Positions 44,012-53,027 of a stretch of DNA of 64,000 nt are shown here, in pieces (positions within the stretch are counted from its first letter, which is position 1; the number at the start of each line of letters is the position of its first letter). Source of the stretch: Shewanella algae (GTDB taxonomy: Bacteria > Pseudomonadota > Gammaproteobacteria > Enterobacterales > Shewanellaceae). Both the position numbers and the translations under genes were made by a program. The DNA lies in the NCBI RefSeq assembly GCF_009183365.2, contig NZ_CP068230.1:1703001-1767000 (forward strand), read 5' to 3'. Below the pieces are notes generated by a model, which was given only the letters and a program-made list of their open reading frames with translations, had not been told where the DNA came from and did not search any database.

Positions 44012-44425
44012 ATGAAAATGACAGGCAACTGGCTGCGACTGCCAATGATGGCGGCTGTAGCAGGAATGATGGCACTCACAGGTTGTGCGACCCCGAATGC
44101 CACAGTCGAAATTGATGGCGATGTCTGGTACCGCGAACGTATTGCCCTGCCACCGGAAGCTGTGCTGACGGTTCAGGTTCAGGACGTTTCAAAGGCGGAT
44201 GCTCCGGCAGAAGTGCTGGCGGTTATTCAGCGCGACAGCGTGACCAGCCCAACGCCTTTTAAGTTTATTCTTGCCCGGGATCAGTTCCAGAGTGGCCACA
44301 GCTACAGTGTCAGTGCCAGGATCACCCTCAAGGATGACTTACTCTTTATCAATACCCAGGCTTATCTTGTCGATATCGACAAGGCTGAGCCGGTATCAGT
44401 CATGGTGCAAAAGGTAGGGCGCTAA
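44012..44425 (+). CDS. YbaY-family lipoprotein
   Basis: A 137-residue outer-envelope lipoprotein of the YbaY (YscW-like) family. The signal ends with lipobox LTGC (MMALTGCATPN). The domain begins VEIDGDVWYRERIALPPEAV, of which YRERIALPP is typical, then strands such as TPFKFILARDQF. Members are glycoprotein/polysaccharide-metabolism or inhibitor-like by annotation, but a function is not proved. It lies 54 bases before metA on the same strand, downstream of MetJ-like boxes, so it appears to be in the methionine operon. Confidence 0.85.
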   Translation: MKMTGNWLRLPMMAAVAGMMALTGCATPNATVEIDGDVWYRERIALPPEAVLTVQVQDVSKADAPAEVLAVIQRDSVTSPTPFKFILARDQFQSGHSYSVSARITLKDDLLFINTQAYLVDIDKAEPVSVMVQKVGR

Positions 44426-44478
44426 CAGGTATACCAAGCCAAGCGCCTTGCCCTGGATAGTTCAGGAGAGGCGTTTTT

Positions 44479-45423
44479 ATGCCCGTAAGAATACCCGATA
44501 ACCTGCCAGCCGCCGGCGTTCTTGAGTCGGAAAACATTTTTGTTATGTCCGAGAGCCGGGCGGCGATGCAGGATATACGGCCGATGAAGGTGTTGATCCT
44601 CAATCTGATGCCCAACAAGATTGAGACAGAAACCCAGTTGCTGAGGCTTTTGGGCAATACTCCGTTGCAGGTGGATATCGACCTGCTCAGGATCCACGAC
44701 AAAGAGTCCAAACATACGCCGACCGATCATCTCAATACCTTTTACCGTGACTTTGAAGATGTACGCCATCGCAACTATGACGGCCTGATCATCACTGGCG
44801 CCCCACTGGGACAGCTGGATTTCGAGGAGGTCACTTACTGGGATCATATCCGCGAGATTATCGATTGGTCACAGGAGCATGTTACCTCGGTACTGTTTCT
44901 CTGCTGGGCGGCCCACGCCGGTTTTTATCACCTGTATCAACTCGAGCGCAAGATCCTCGCTGAAAAATGCTCCGGGGTTTATCAGCACAGGCGTATTCGC
45001 GCCCATGTGCCCTTGCTGCGCGGCTTTGATGATGAGTTTTATGCTCCGCACTCCCGCTATGCCCAAATGGATGTGGACGAGCTTAAGGCGCATCCCGAAC
45101 TGACAGTGCTGGCCGAGTCAGACCAAGCCGGTGCCTATCTGGTGATCAGTAAGGACAATCGCAACCTGTTTGTGATGGGGCATCCAGAGTATCGCAAGTC
45201 GACCCTTAAAGATGAGTACCAAAGAGATCTGGCGGCCGGTTTGGCGCCCAAGATCCCGCAAAACTATTTCCGCAACGATGACCCAGAGGCTGAAGCTATT
45301 GCCCGTTGGTATAGTCACGGCAGTCTGTTGGTGAGCAACTGGCTCAACTATTATGTCTACCAGTTGACCCCTTATGACTTATCGGATCTCAGTGCTATTA
45401 CGCCCTGGGAACAGAGTGGCTGA
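44479..45423 (+). CDS. metA: Homoserine O-acyltransferase (succinyl type)
   Basis: First committed step of methionine synthesis, acylating homoserine. Start MPVRIPDNLPA and catalytic triad are all present: Cys142 in FLCWAA, His235 and Glu237 in MGHPEY. Length 314 is close to E. coli MetA (309). Acyl specificity (succinyl or acetyl) cannot be read safely from the family alone; in this lineage succinyl is expected. The ribosome site CAGGAGAG lies ahead of the ATG. No further methionine gene follows. Confidence 0.96.
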   Translation: MPVRIPDNLPAAGVLESENIFVMSESRAAMQDIRPMKVLILNLMPNKIETETQLLRLLGNTPLQVDIDLLRIHDKESKHTPTDHLNTFYRDFEDVRHRNYDGLIITGAPLGQLDFEEVTYWDHIREIIDWSQEHVTSVLFLCWAAHAGFYHLYQLERKILAEKCSGVYQHRRIRAHVPLLRGFDDEFYAPHSRYAQMDVDELKAHPELTVLAESDQAGAYLVISKDNRNLFVMGHPEYRKSTLKDEYQRDLAAGLAPKIPQNYFRNDDPEAEAIARWYSHGSLLVSNWLNYYVYQLTPYDLSDLSAITPWEQSG

Positions 45424-45431
45424 GCCCGTAA

Positions 45432-45771
45432 CGCCAAATGTTTTGTTGGCGGGAGTCGCAGTCTTGTGACTCAAGGAAGGTGCGAACAAGTCCCATGTGT
45501 GCTCTGCGCCGGCTTACGGGCCTGGATGCAAGGCGTGGTTCGCAGCAAATGGCTCGAGTCCTTTGCTAGAGGCACAACACAGCAGGCAGGCCTGTAAGCC
45601 ACGCCCTTCGGGGCTTTCACAGCAACCGGCTCTCTGCGTTATCCGACTTCGCCAGGCCCCGGCATGCCTTCAGTCAGATGCCTTGAACGCCAATTGCTGT
45701 GTAAGCTAGAGTGCCACTAGGACTTATTGGCACCTTCCCTAAGTCCTAAAGGGCTTAGCTCATATTAAGCC
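45432..45771. repeat. Gene-less stretch densely packed with inverted repeats
   Basis: Between metA and the valine operon there is no gene but a run of hairpins. CGCCAA/TTGGCG at 45432-45451 and GAGTC/GACTC at 45453-45472 come first. A long-range 14-base pair GGCTTACGGGCCTG (45511-45524) with CAGGCCTGTAAGCC (45587-45600, one G-T) encloses AGCAAA/TTTGCT (45544-45567). Then follow GCCC-TTCG-GGGC at 45603-45614, TAGGACTTA/TAAGTCCTA at 45718-45748 and GGCTTA/TAAGCC at 45752-45771. It looks like a structured RNA or a multi-hairpin repeat element. Confidence 0.55.
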
Positions 45772-45947
45772 AGATGGCGTCAGCCTCTACTGCTTATGCT
45801 TCCTCAAACTGGTACTTCCTTCCCTAACCTTTTCTAAGCCGTAGTGTTTTGGCTTTCTTTCAGGGCACAAGCTGTCATCCTGCTGTAAATCCTCCCTGAC
45901 AAAAATACCTATAAACAGAGCCTGTATTAGACTAATTAGTACTTGCC

Positions 45948-45970
45948 TTACGTTCGCGTAAACGTCAAAG
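45948..45970. promoter_or_regulatory. Possible operator of the valine/isoleucine operon
   Basis: TTACG-TTCG-CGTAA (45948-45961) runs on into AACGTCAAAG, whose complement holds TTGACGTTTACG. This resembles the LiuR-type motif described for branched-chain amino acid operons in gammaproteobacteria. The regulator gene is not in the window. Recalled motif, so a low-confidence call. Confidence 0.35.
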
Positions 45971-46058
45971 TGGCAGCAATAGAGTGCAAATTTGCTGCAC
46001 CTAACACCGCCGGCCTGCTGTTGGGCCGGTGTTTGGGTGCCCAACAAGGGAGTCAACA

Positions 46059-47240
46059 ATGAGTCGTCCTCAGGATATTGTTATCGTCGCCGCCAAACGA
46101 ACTGCCATGGGCGGTTTTCAGGGCTGTCTTTCCACTGTGCCTTCTCCTCAGCTGGCGGCTTTCAGCATCAAGGCCTTGATGGAAACTACAGGAGTGAAGG
46201 GCGAACAGGTCGATGAAGTGCTGATGGGATGTGTATTGCCGGCTGGTCTGGGGCAGGCCCCTGCCAGACAGGCGGTTTTGGGGGCAGGTTTGCCCCAGTC
46301 TGTTGGCGCAACCACAGTCAACAAGGTGTGCGGCTCGGGGATGAAAACCGTGATGCTGGCGCACGATCTTATCAAGGCCGGCAGTGCCAATATTGTGATT
46401 GCCGGTGGTATGGAGAGCATGAGTCAGGCGCCGTATCTGCTGGATAAGGCTCGCGGCGGCATGCGTATGGGCCATGGTAAGGTGCTGGATCATATGTTCC
46501 TCGATGGGCTGGAAGATGCCTACACAGGTGGCGCCATGGGAACTTTCGCCCAGAAAACTGCCGACGATTTTGGCCTGACCCGTGAAGCCATGGACGCCTT
46601 TGCCCTGAGCTCACTGGAAAAAGCCAATGCGGCCATCGCCTCAGGTGCCTTCAAGGAGGAGATAGTCCCGGTAACCGTAAGCAGCCGCCGCGGCGATACA
46701 CTGATTGATACCGATGAGCAGCCCGGCAATGCCCGCCCTGACAAGATCCCGGCGCTACGGCCCGCTTTTGCCAAAGACGGCACCATTACCGCCGCCAACT
46801 CCAGTTCGATTTCCGACGGTGCCGCCAGTTTGATGCTGATGAGCCGTGAGCAGGCCGAAAACCTGGGGCTGGCAGTGATGGCCACCATCAAGGGCCACGC
46901 TACCCATTCCCAAGAGCCGGCCATGTTTACCACGGCGCCCGTGGGCGCCATGCAAAAACTCTTGGCACAGACCGGCTGGAGCAAGGATGAGGTCGACCTT
47001 TTCGAAATCAACGAAGCCTTCGCCATGGTGACCATGTTGGCCATCAGTGAGTTGGGGCTGGATGCCGCCAAGGTCAACGTCAATGGCGGTGCCTGTGCGC
47101 TCGGTCATCCGATAGGTTGCTCCGGCGCCCGTCTGCTGGTGACTCTTGTTCATGCGCTCAAGGCCCGAGGCCTCAAACGTGGCATGGCATCGCTGTGCAT
47201 AGGTGGCGGTGAAGCCACTGCCATGGCGATTGAGATCTGA
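46059..47240 (+). CDS. Acetyl-CoA acetyltransferase (thiolase), branched-chain pathway
   Basis: Thiolase of 393 residues. The acyl-accepting Cys91 sits in NKVCGSGMK. The catalytic His is in NEAFAMV/GHPIGCSG and the second Cys (about 380) in LCIGGGEA. In isoleucine breakdown it would split 2-methylacetoacetyl-CoA to acetyl- and propionyl-CoA. The ATG at 46059 follows AAGGGAG. The leader contains a GC-rich hairpin (CCGGCC/GGCCGG, 46010-46029). It is the first gene of a seven-gene operon on this strand that runs to 53783. Confidence 0.92.
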   Translation: MSRPQDIVIVAAKRTAMGGFQGCLSTVPSPQLAAFSIKALMETTGVKGEQVDEVLMGCVLPAGLGQAPARQAVLGAGLPQSVGATTVNKVCGSGMKTVMLAHDLIKAGSANIVIAGGMESMSQAPYLLDKARGGMRMGHGKVLDHMFLDGLEDAYTGGAMGTFAQKTADDFGLTREAMDAFALSSLEKANAAIASGAFKEEIVPVTVSSRRGDTLIDTDEQPGNARPDKIPALRPAFAKDGTITAANSSSISDGAASLMLMSREQAENLGLAVMATIKGHATHSQEPAMFTTAPVGAMQKLLAQTGWSKDEVDLFEINEAFAMVTMLAISELGLDAAKVNVNGGACALGHPIGCSGARLLVTLVHALKARGLKRGMASLCIGGGEATAMAIEI

Positions 47241-47365
47241 TATCCAGTCGGCCGCGGCAGCGGCCGGCAACAAATTGAAGCAATCAACAAGACAGGAAAC
47301 GGCGTCATCAAAAAGCAGCCACAAGAGCTGTTGCCGCGCCGTTCCACTACTTACAAGGAATTCTT

Positions 47366-48859
47366 ATGAGCACACAAGTCAAGCACTACATAGATGGCGA
47401 ATTCGTCAACGGTTCCGGCAGCAAGCAGATCAATGTCACCAACCCGGCCAACAATGAAACCATCGCCTTTATCAACTGTGCGACCCAGCCGGAAGTTGAG
47501 CGCGCCATCGCCAGCGCCAAGGAAGCCTTCAAGAGCTGGAAGGAAGTGGCCGTTTCCGAACGCGCTCGGGTGATGCTGCGCTATCAACACCTTTTGAAAG
47601 AACACCATGACGAGCTGGCCACCATTTTGGCCCAGGAAACGGGTAAAACCTTTGAAGATGCCAAGGGTGATGTCTGGCGCGGCATTGAAGTGGCCGAGCA
47701 TGCCTGCAACATCGCCTCCTTGCTGATGGGTGAAACGGTTGAGAACGTGGCCCGCAGTATAGATACCTACTCCTACACTCAGCCGCTGGGTGTCTGCGCC
47801 GGGATTACGCCATTCAACTTCCCGGCGATGATCCCGCTGTGGATGTTCCCGCTGGCTATCGCCTGCGGCAACACCTTCGTCCTCAAGCCGTCCGAGCAGG
47901 ACCCAATGACGCCGCAGCGTCTGGTGGAGCTGTTTGAACAGGCCGGTGCTCCCAAGGGGGTGCTGCAGCTGGTTCACGGTGACAAAACGGCGGTTGATGT
48001 ACTGCTGTCTCATCCGGATATCAAGGCGATTTCCTTTGTGGGTTCTGTGGGCGTGGGTCAGTACATCTACAAGACAGGCACTGACAACCTCAAGCGGGTG
48101 CAGGCCTTTGCCGGTGCCAAGAACCACTGCGTGATCATGCCTGATGCCAACAAGCAGCAAGTGATCAATAACCTGGTGGGCGCCTCGGTTGGTGCCGCCG
48201 GTCAACGCTGTATGGCGCTGTCGGTCGCTGTGTTTGTCGGCGCCGCCAAAGAGTGGATCCCTGAGCTGAAAGAAGCCCTGTCCAAGGTGCGTCCCGGTCT
48301 TTGGGATGACAAGGAAGCCGGTTACGGCCCACTCATCAGCCCGGCCGCCAAAGAGCGGGTACTCAAGCTTATCGCCGAGGGCAAGGCTGAAGGCGCCGAG
48401 TGTCTGCTCGATGGTTCCGACTGCACTGTACCCGGTTATGAGTCTGGCAACTGGGTTGGCCCGACCATGTTCGACAAGGTAACCACGGACATGAGCATCT
48501 ACAAGGAAGAGATCTTCGGCCCTGTGCTCTGCTGTATGGAAGCCGAGTCGCTGGAAGATGCCATTGAGTTGGTTAACGCCAGCCCTTACGGCAACGGCAC
48601 CTCTATCTTTACCGCCAGTGGCGCCGCGGCGCGTAAGTATCAGCATGAAATTGAAGTGGGTCAGGTGGGTATCAACGTGCCTATTCCTGTGCCGCTGCCA
48701 TTTTTCTCTTTCACGGGTTGGAAGGGCAGTTTCTACGGCGATCAGCACGCCTACGGCAAGCAAGCGGTGCGTTTCTACACAGAGACCAAGACCATCACCA
48801 GCCGTTGGTTCGAGTCTGATATCGCCTCTGGTCCCAACATGACTATCGCCCTCAAGTAA
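47366..48859 (+). CDS. mmsA: CoA-acylating methylmalonate-semialdehyde dehydrogenase
   Basis: Aldehyde-dehydrogenase-family enzyme that converts methylmalonate semialdehyde to propionyl-CoA in valine breakdown. Catalytic Cys282 is in GQRCMALSVAVF, the MmsA form of the motif, and KPSEQDP and the NAD-binding FVGSVGVGQYIY stretch are present. Length 497 fits. It lies 125 bases after the thiolase gene. A hairpin with U tract (48874-48903) follows it inside the operon and may lower expression of the later genes. Confidence 0.95.
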   Translation: MSTQVKHYIDGEFVNGSGSKQINVTNPANNETIAFINCATQPEVERAIASAKEAFKSWKEVAVSERARVMLRYQHLLKEHHDELATILAQETGKTFEDAKGDVWRGIEVAEHACNIASLLMGETVENVARSIDTYSYTQPLGVCAGITPFNFPAMIPLWMFPLAIACGNTFVLKPSEQDPMTPQRLVELFEQAGAPKGVLQLVHGDKTAVDVLLSHPDIKAISFVGSVGVGQYIYKTGTDNLKRVQAFAGAKNHCVIMPDANKQQVINNLVGASVGAAGQRCMALSVAVFVGAAKEWIPELKEALSKVRPGLWDDKEAGYGPLISPAAKERVLKLIAEGKAEGAECLLDGSDCTVPGYESGNWVGPTMFDKVTTDMSIYKEEIFGPVLCCMEAESLEDAIELVNASPYGNGTSIFTASGAAARKYQHEIEVGQVGINVPIPVPLPFFSFTGWKGSFYGDQHAYGKQAVRFYTETKTITSRWFESDIASGPNMTIALK

Positions 48860-48873
48860 CAGTGTGAGCCCAA

Positions 48874-48903
48874 GGGCACCGGCAATGGCCGGTGCCCCTT
48901 TTT
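48874..48903 (+). terminator. Internal terminator-like hairpin after mmsA
   Basis: GGGCACCGGC (48874-48883), loop AATG, GCCGGTGCCC (48888-48897), then CTTTTT. It splits the operon into thiolase-mmsA and the five genes after it. Either attenuation or a second promoter in 48904-48982 would follow. Confidence 0.8.
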
Positions 48904-48982
48904 AATCGCAACAGTAAATAACAAGAGATCCGGCATCACCGGATCACCGCAAGACGCAGAGATCTGCGCACAGGAGTCAAGC

Positions 48983-50140
48983 ATGGATTTCAATCTCAAC
49001 GAAGATCAGCGCCAATTCGCCGAGCTGGCCCGTCAGTTTGCCGCCGATGAACTGGCCCCATTTGCCGCCAAATGGGATGAGGAGCATCACTTTCCCAAAG
49101 ACGTGATCCAAAGAGCCGGGGAGCTGGGATTCTGCTCACTCTATTCTCCCGAGTCGGAAGGCGGCATGGGCCTGTCGCGTCTGGATGCCTCGATTATTTT
49201 TGAAGAGCTGGCCAAGGGCTGCACTGCCACCACAGCCATGCTGACCATTCACAACATGGCCACCTGGATGGTGACAACCTGGGGCCAGCAAAGTCTGCGT
49301 GCCGAGTGGTCTGAAGCGCTGACCACAGGCAGCAAGCTGGCTTCTTACTGCCTGACCGAGCCTGGTTCAGGCAGTGACGCCGCTTCACTTGCCACCCGCG
49401 CCGAGCGCGACGGCGATGAGTATGTGATTAACGGCTCCAAGATGTTTATCTCAGGTGCCGGCGCCACCGAGCTTTTGGTGGTGATGTGCCGCACCGGTGA
49501 GGCCGGCCCCAAGGGCATTTCGGCCATTGCCATCCCGGCAGACGCCAAGGGCGTTATCTACGGCAAGGCCGAGGACAAGATGGGCTGGAACGCCCAGCCA
49601 ACCAGACTCATTACTTTTGAAAACGTGCGGGTGCCGGTCAATCATCTGTTGGGTGAGGAAGGCCAGGGCTTTACCTTCGCCATGAAGGGCCTGGATGGCG
49701 GCCGCATCAATATCGCCACCTGCTCTGTGGGTACCGCTCAGGCTGCACTTGAGCGCGCCACCGAATATATGCATGAGCGCAAGCAGTTCGGCAAACCACT
49801 GGCCGCCTTCCAGGCGCTGCAGTTCAAGCTGGCTGACATGGCCACAGAACTGGTCGCCGCGCGGCAGATGGTGCGTCTGGCGGCATTTAAGCTGGACAGC
49901 GGTGATCCCGAAGCCACGGCTTATTGCGCCATGGCCAAGCGTTTTGCCACAGACATAGGGTTTGCCGTGTGTGACAGCGCGCTGCAAATTCACGGCGGCT
50001 ACGGCTACATCCGCGAATACCCGCTGGAGCGACATTTCCGTGATGTACGGGTACACCAGATCCTGGAAGGAACCAATGAGATTATGCGCCTTATCATCGC
50101 CCGCCGTCTGCTGGATGAGCATGCCGGCGAGATCCTCTAA
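48983..50140 (+). CDS. Acyl-CoA dehydrogenase, isobutyryl/2-methylbutyryl type
   Basis: FAD flavoprotein of 385 residues that would oxidise isobutyryl-CoA or 2-methylbutyryl-CoA. N-terminal helices (MDFNLNEDQRQFAELARQFA), the FAD-binding CLTEPGSGSDAASLATRA block, and the catalytic Glu in ILEGTNEIMRLI near residue 367. Start with CAGGAG eleven bases ahead. Placement between mmsA and an enoyl-CoA hydratase points to valine and isoleucine substrates rather than straight-chain fatty acids; the substrate is inferred. Confidence 0.92.
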   Translation: MDFNLNEDQRQFAELARQFAADELAPFAAKWDEEHHFPKDVIQRAGELGFCSLYSPESEGGMGLSRLDASIIFEELAKGCTATTAMLTIHNMATWMVTTWGQQSLRAEWSEALTTGSKLASYCLTEPGSGSDAASLATRAERDGDEYVINGSKMFISGAGATELLVVMCRTGEAGPKGISAIAIPADAKGVIYGKAEDKMGWNAQPTRLITFENVRVPVNHLLGEEGQGFTFAMKGLDGGRINIATCSVGTAQAALERATEYMHERKQFGKPLAAFQALQFKLADMATELVAARQMVRLAAFKLDSGDPEATAYCAMAKRFATDIGFAVCDSALQIHGGYGYIREYPLERHFRDVRVHQILEGTNEIMRLIIARRLLDEHAGEIL

Positions 50141-50177
50141 GGCCAAACCCATTTAACCGAATTGCAAGGAGTCATTC

Positions 50178-50951
50178 ATGTCTTTTTTGATTGAGCATAT
50201 CGAAGGCCACACGGCTGTTCTGACCATCAACAATCCACCGGCCAACACCTGGACGGCCGAGAGCCTCAATGAACTGCGCCTCAAGGTGGAAGAGCTCAAC
50301 AATGATCCCGATATCTATGCCTTGGTACTGACAGGGGAAGGGGAGAAATTCTTCTCGGCCGGCGCCGATCTTAAGCTGTTTGCCGATGGTGATAAAGGCA
50401 ATGCCGCTACCATGGCACGCTATTTTGGCGAAGCATTTGAAACCCTGAGCGCCTTTCGCGGTGTGTCTATTGCCGCCATCAACGGCTATGCCATGGGCGG
50501 CGGTTTGGAAGTGGCTCTGGCCTGTGATATCCGTATCGCCGAAGAGCAGGCGCAGCTGGCATTACCCGAGGCCACCGTCGGCCTGCTGCCTTGCGCCGGC
50601 GGCACCCAGAATCTGACCGCTCTGGTCGGTGAAGGCTGGGCCAAGCGGATGATCCTTTGCGGTGAGCGAATCGATGCCGCCAAGGCCTGTGAGATTGGCC
50701 TGGTCGAAGAGGTAGTTGGTAAAGGCGAGGCTCTGAGTGCCGCCATTGCGCTGGCGACCAAGGCCGCTAAGCAGAGCCCATCGAGCGTGACCGTTTGCAA
50801 ACAGTTGATCCAGGCCGGACGTAATATGCCAAGAGCTCAGGCGCTGCCGCTGGAGCGTGAGCTGTTTGTGGCTCTGTTTGACACCCAAGATCAGAAAGAA
50901 GGGGTCAATGCCTTCCTGGAGAAGCGCGCAGCCAACTGGAAAAACGCATAA
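50178..50951 (+). CDS. Enoyl-CoA hydratase
   Basis: Crotonase-family enzyme of 257 residues that would hydrate methacrylyl-CoA or tiglyl-CoA. Oxyanion-hole motifs are seen at SAGADLKLF (about 56-64) and YAMGGGLEVALACD (about 104-117), with the catalytic acids in ALPEATVGLLPC. Ribosome site AAGGAG ten bases before the ATG. It sits between the dehydrogenase and the hydrolase that act before and after it. Confidence 0.92.
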   Translation: MSFLIEHIEGHTAVLTINNPPANTWTAESLNELRLKVEELNNDPDIYALVLTGEGEKFFSAGADLKLFADGDKGNAATMARYFGEAFETLSAFRGVSIAAINGYAMGGGLEVALACDIRIAEEQAQLALPEATVGLLPCAGGTQNLTALVGEGWAKRMILCGERIDAAKACEIGLVEEVVGKGEALSAAIALATKAAKQSPSSVTVCKQLIQAGRNMPRAQALPLERELFVALFDTQDQKEGVNAFLEKRAANWKNA

Positions 50952-50963
50952 GGAGGCGGTGAT

Positions 50964-52076
50964 ATGAGTCATGAAGTGGTATTTCAGACCCTGGGAACCG
51001 CCAGCGGCAAGTTGATTGGTGTGGCGACACTCAATGTGGAAAAAGCACTCAATGCACTGAATCTTAACATGGTGCGTTTGCTGGCCAAGCAGTTGGCTGC
51101 CTGGAAACAGGATGAGCAGATTGCCTGCGTGATCCTCGACGGCTGCGGCGACAAAGCCTTCTGCGCCGGTGGTGATGTGCGGGCGCTGTATCAGGCGCAG
51201 CAGGCCAGTCCCGGCAGTTACACCCAGGAAGCACGGGTGTTTTTCGAAGAGGAGTATCGGCTCGACTTTCAGCTGCACACCTTCGGCAAGCCGGTATTGG
51301 TTTGGGGCGATGGCATAGTGATGGGTGGTGGTCTGGGGCTGATGATAGGTGCCAGCCACAGGGTGTTGACCGAGCGTTCGCGCATCGCCATGCCCGAGGT
51401 CACCATAGGCCTTTACCCGGATGTCGGCGGCAGCTATTTTCTCGGCCGCATGCCGGGCAAGACTGGGCTGTTTCTCGGCCTGACCGCCTACAATATGAAT
51501 GCGGCCGATGCCCGTTATACCGGCATTGGCAATCATTTTCTGGCCTCAACGGATAAAGAGCGCATGCTCGATGCCATGGCGACGGTGAACTGGGGCAATA
51601 ACACCAGTCTCAACCAGCAGAAGCTGCATGATCTGCTCAATGAACTGGAAACCCAGAGTGAAGAGCGTCCCGGCAGCAGTCGCTTGAAGGGCCATCAGGC
51701 CCAGATTGATGAGCTGATGACCGGAGATATGGCCGAAATTCTCGCCAAGATGCAGGCCCTGGAAACCCAAGAGAGCTGGTTGCAGCGCGCCCGTGACACC
51801 ATGCTGAGCGGCAGCCCGCTTAGCTGGGCGCTGGCCTACGAGCAGTCAAGGCTTGGGACTGACATGAGCCTGGCGGATTGTTTCCGCTTCGAGCTGGGTC
51901 TCAGCCTCAACTGCTGCGCCATAGGTGATTTTTGTGAGGGTGTCAGGGCGCTGCTTATCGACAAGGACCGTAATCCCAACTGGCGTTACGGCAAGGGCAA
52001 GATAGCACCGCAAGAAGCGGTATCTGCCTTGCTCGAGTCGCCATTTGAACATGAACACCCATTGGCCGATCTGTAA
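50964..52076 (+). CDS. 3-hydroxyisobutyryl-CoA hydrolase
   Basis: Crotonase-fold thioesterase of the HIBCH type, 370 residues. It frees 3-hydroxyisobutyrate from its CoA ester in valine breakdown. FCAGGDVRALY (about 68-78), GIVMGGGLGLM and MPEVTIGLYPDVGGSYFL are the family blocks; the added C-terminal helical domain with the closing FEHEHPLADL sets it apart from plain enoyl-CoA hydratase. It starts 12 bases after the hydratase stop. Confidence 0.93.
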   Translation: MSHEVVFQTLGTASGKLIGVATLNVEKALNALNLNMVRLLAKQLAAWKQDEQIACVILDGCGDKAFCAGGDVRALYQAQQASPGSYTQEARVFFEEEYRLDFQLHTFGKPVLVWGDGIVMGGGLGLMIGASHRVLTERSRIAMPEVTIGLYPDVGGSYFLGRMPGKTGLFLGLTAYNMNAADARYTGIGNHFLASTDKERMLDAMATVNWGNNTSLNQQKLHDLLNELETQSEERPGSSRLKGHQAQIDELMTGDMAEILAKMQALETQESWLQRARDTMLSGSPLSWALAYEQSRLGTDMSLADCFRFELGLSLNCCAIGDFCEGVRALLIDKDRNPNWRYGKGKIAPQEAVSALLESPFEHEHPLADL

Positions 52077-52117
52077 CAGATGCAGGCAAACAAGATTCCA
52101 ACAGGGAGAGCAAACAG

Positions 52118-53017
52118 ATGACAACAGTGGCTTTTATTGGTTTGGGCAATATGGGGGGGCCGATGGCGGTCAACCTGATCAAGGCCGGGATGACTGTTCG
52201 GGTATTCGATCTGGTGCCGGCGGCGATGCAGAGCCTGGCAGAGCAGGGAGCTATAACGGCTCAGAGCGCCTGTGGCGCAGCGGCGGGTGCCGATGTGGTG
52301 GTAACCATGTTGCCGGCCGGCAAGCATGTTCGTAGCCTGTACCTCGGCAGCGAGCAGCAGCAAGGGCTGCTGGATGTTGTGGCCGAGGGGACCTTACTTA
52401 TCGATTCATCGACCATAGATGCCGACAGCGCCCGCGCTGTGGCGGCTGCTGCGGCCGCCAAAGGGCTTGAGTTTGTTGATGCGCCGGTTTCCGGTGGCAC
52501 CGCCGGGGCCGCGGCCGGTACGCTGACCTTTATCTGCGGCGGCAGCGACGCAGGTTTTGCCAAGGCCAAACCCGTTCTCGAGTGCATGGGCGCCAATATT
52601 TTTCATGCAGGCAGTGCCGGCGCCGGTCAGGTTGCCAAAATCTGCAACAACATGCTGTTGTCTGTCTTGATGGTAGGTACCAGCGAGGCACTGAGTCTGG
52701 GGATAGATAATGGTTTGGATCCCAAGGTGCTGTCGGATATCATGAAAGTTTCGAGCGGCGGCAACTGGACCTTGGAGAAATACAACCCCTGTCCCGGGGT
52801 GATGCCAAGCGTGCCATCGTCCAATGACTATCTGGGCGGATTTATGGTGGATCTTATGGTCAAGGATCTCGGCCTGTCCCAGGAAGCAGCGCTGTCCAGC
52901 CAGTCGAGCACCCCTATGGGCGCACTGGCGCGCAGCCTCTATGTCAATCATGCTCGCAAGGGCAATGGTCGTCGCGATTTTTCCAGTATTTTTGAACAAT
53001 TCAAGCAAGAGAAATAA
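52118..53017 (+). CDS. mmsB: 3-hydroxyisobutyrate dehydrogenase
   Basis: NAD-dependent enzyme that oxidises 3-hydroxyisobutyrate to methylmalonate semialdehyde, the substrate of MmsA. Rossmann start AFIGLGNMGGPMAVNLIKAG; FVDAPVSGGTAGA is the substrate loop; the catalytic Lys is in GAGQVAKICNNM. Length 299 fits. Ribosome site GGGAG. It starts 41 bases after the hydrolase stop. Confidence 0.95.
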   Translation: MTTVAFIGLGNMGGPMAVNLIKAGMTVRVFDLVPAAMQSLAEQGAITAQSACGAAAGADVVVTMLPAGKHVRSLYLGSEQQQGLLDVVAEGTLLIDSSTIDADSARAVAAAAAAKGLEFVDAPVSGGTAGAAAGTLTFICGGSDAGFAKAKPVLECMGANIFHAGSAGAGQVAKICNNMLLSVLMVGTSEALSLGIDNGLDPKVLSDIMKVSSGGNWTLEKYNPCPGVMPSVPSSNDYLGGFMVDLMVKDLGLSQEAALSSQSSTPMGALARSLYVNHARKGNGRRDFSSIFEQFKQEK

Positions 53018-53027
53018 GGATAACCCA

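Noticed and set aside
45497..45709. 70-residue open frame inside the hairpin-rich gap
   Set aside because: Cys/Ala/Pro-rich product, no ribosome site, and the DNA is made of inverted repeats, so the frame is more likely incidental.
45511..45717. Integron attC-like site
   Set aside because: Some GTT and AAC ends occur, but the core-site pattern RYYYAAC...GTTRRRY could not be matched and there is no integrase or cassette array.
47351..48763. 470-residue open frame opposite mmsA
   Set aside because: Antisense shadow, His/Gly-rich as such frames are in GC-rich genes; mmsA is certain.
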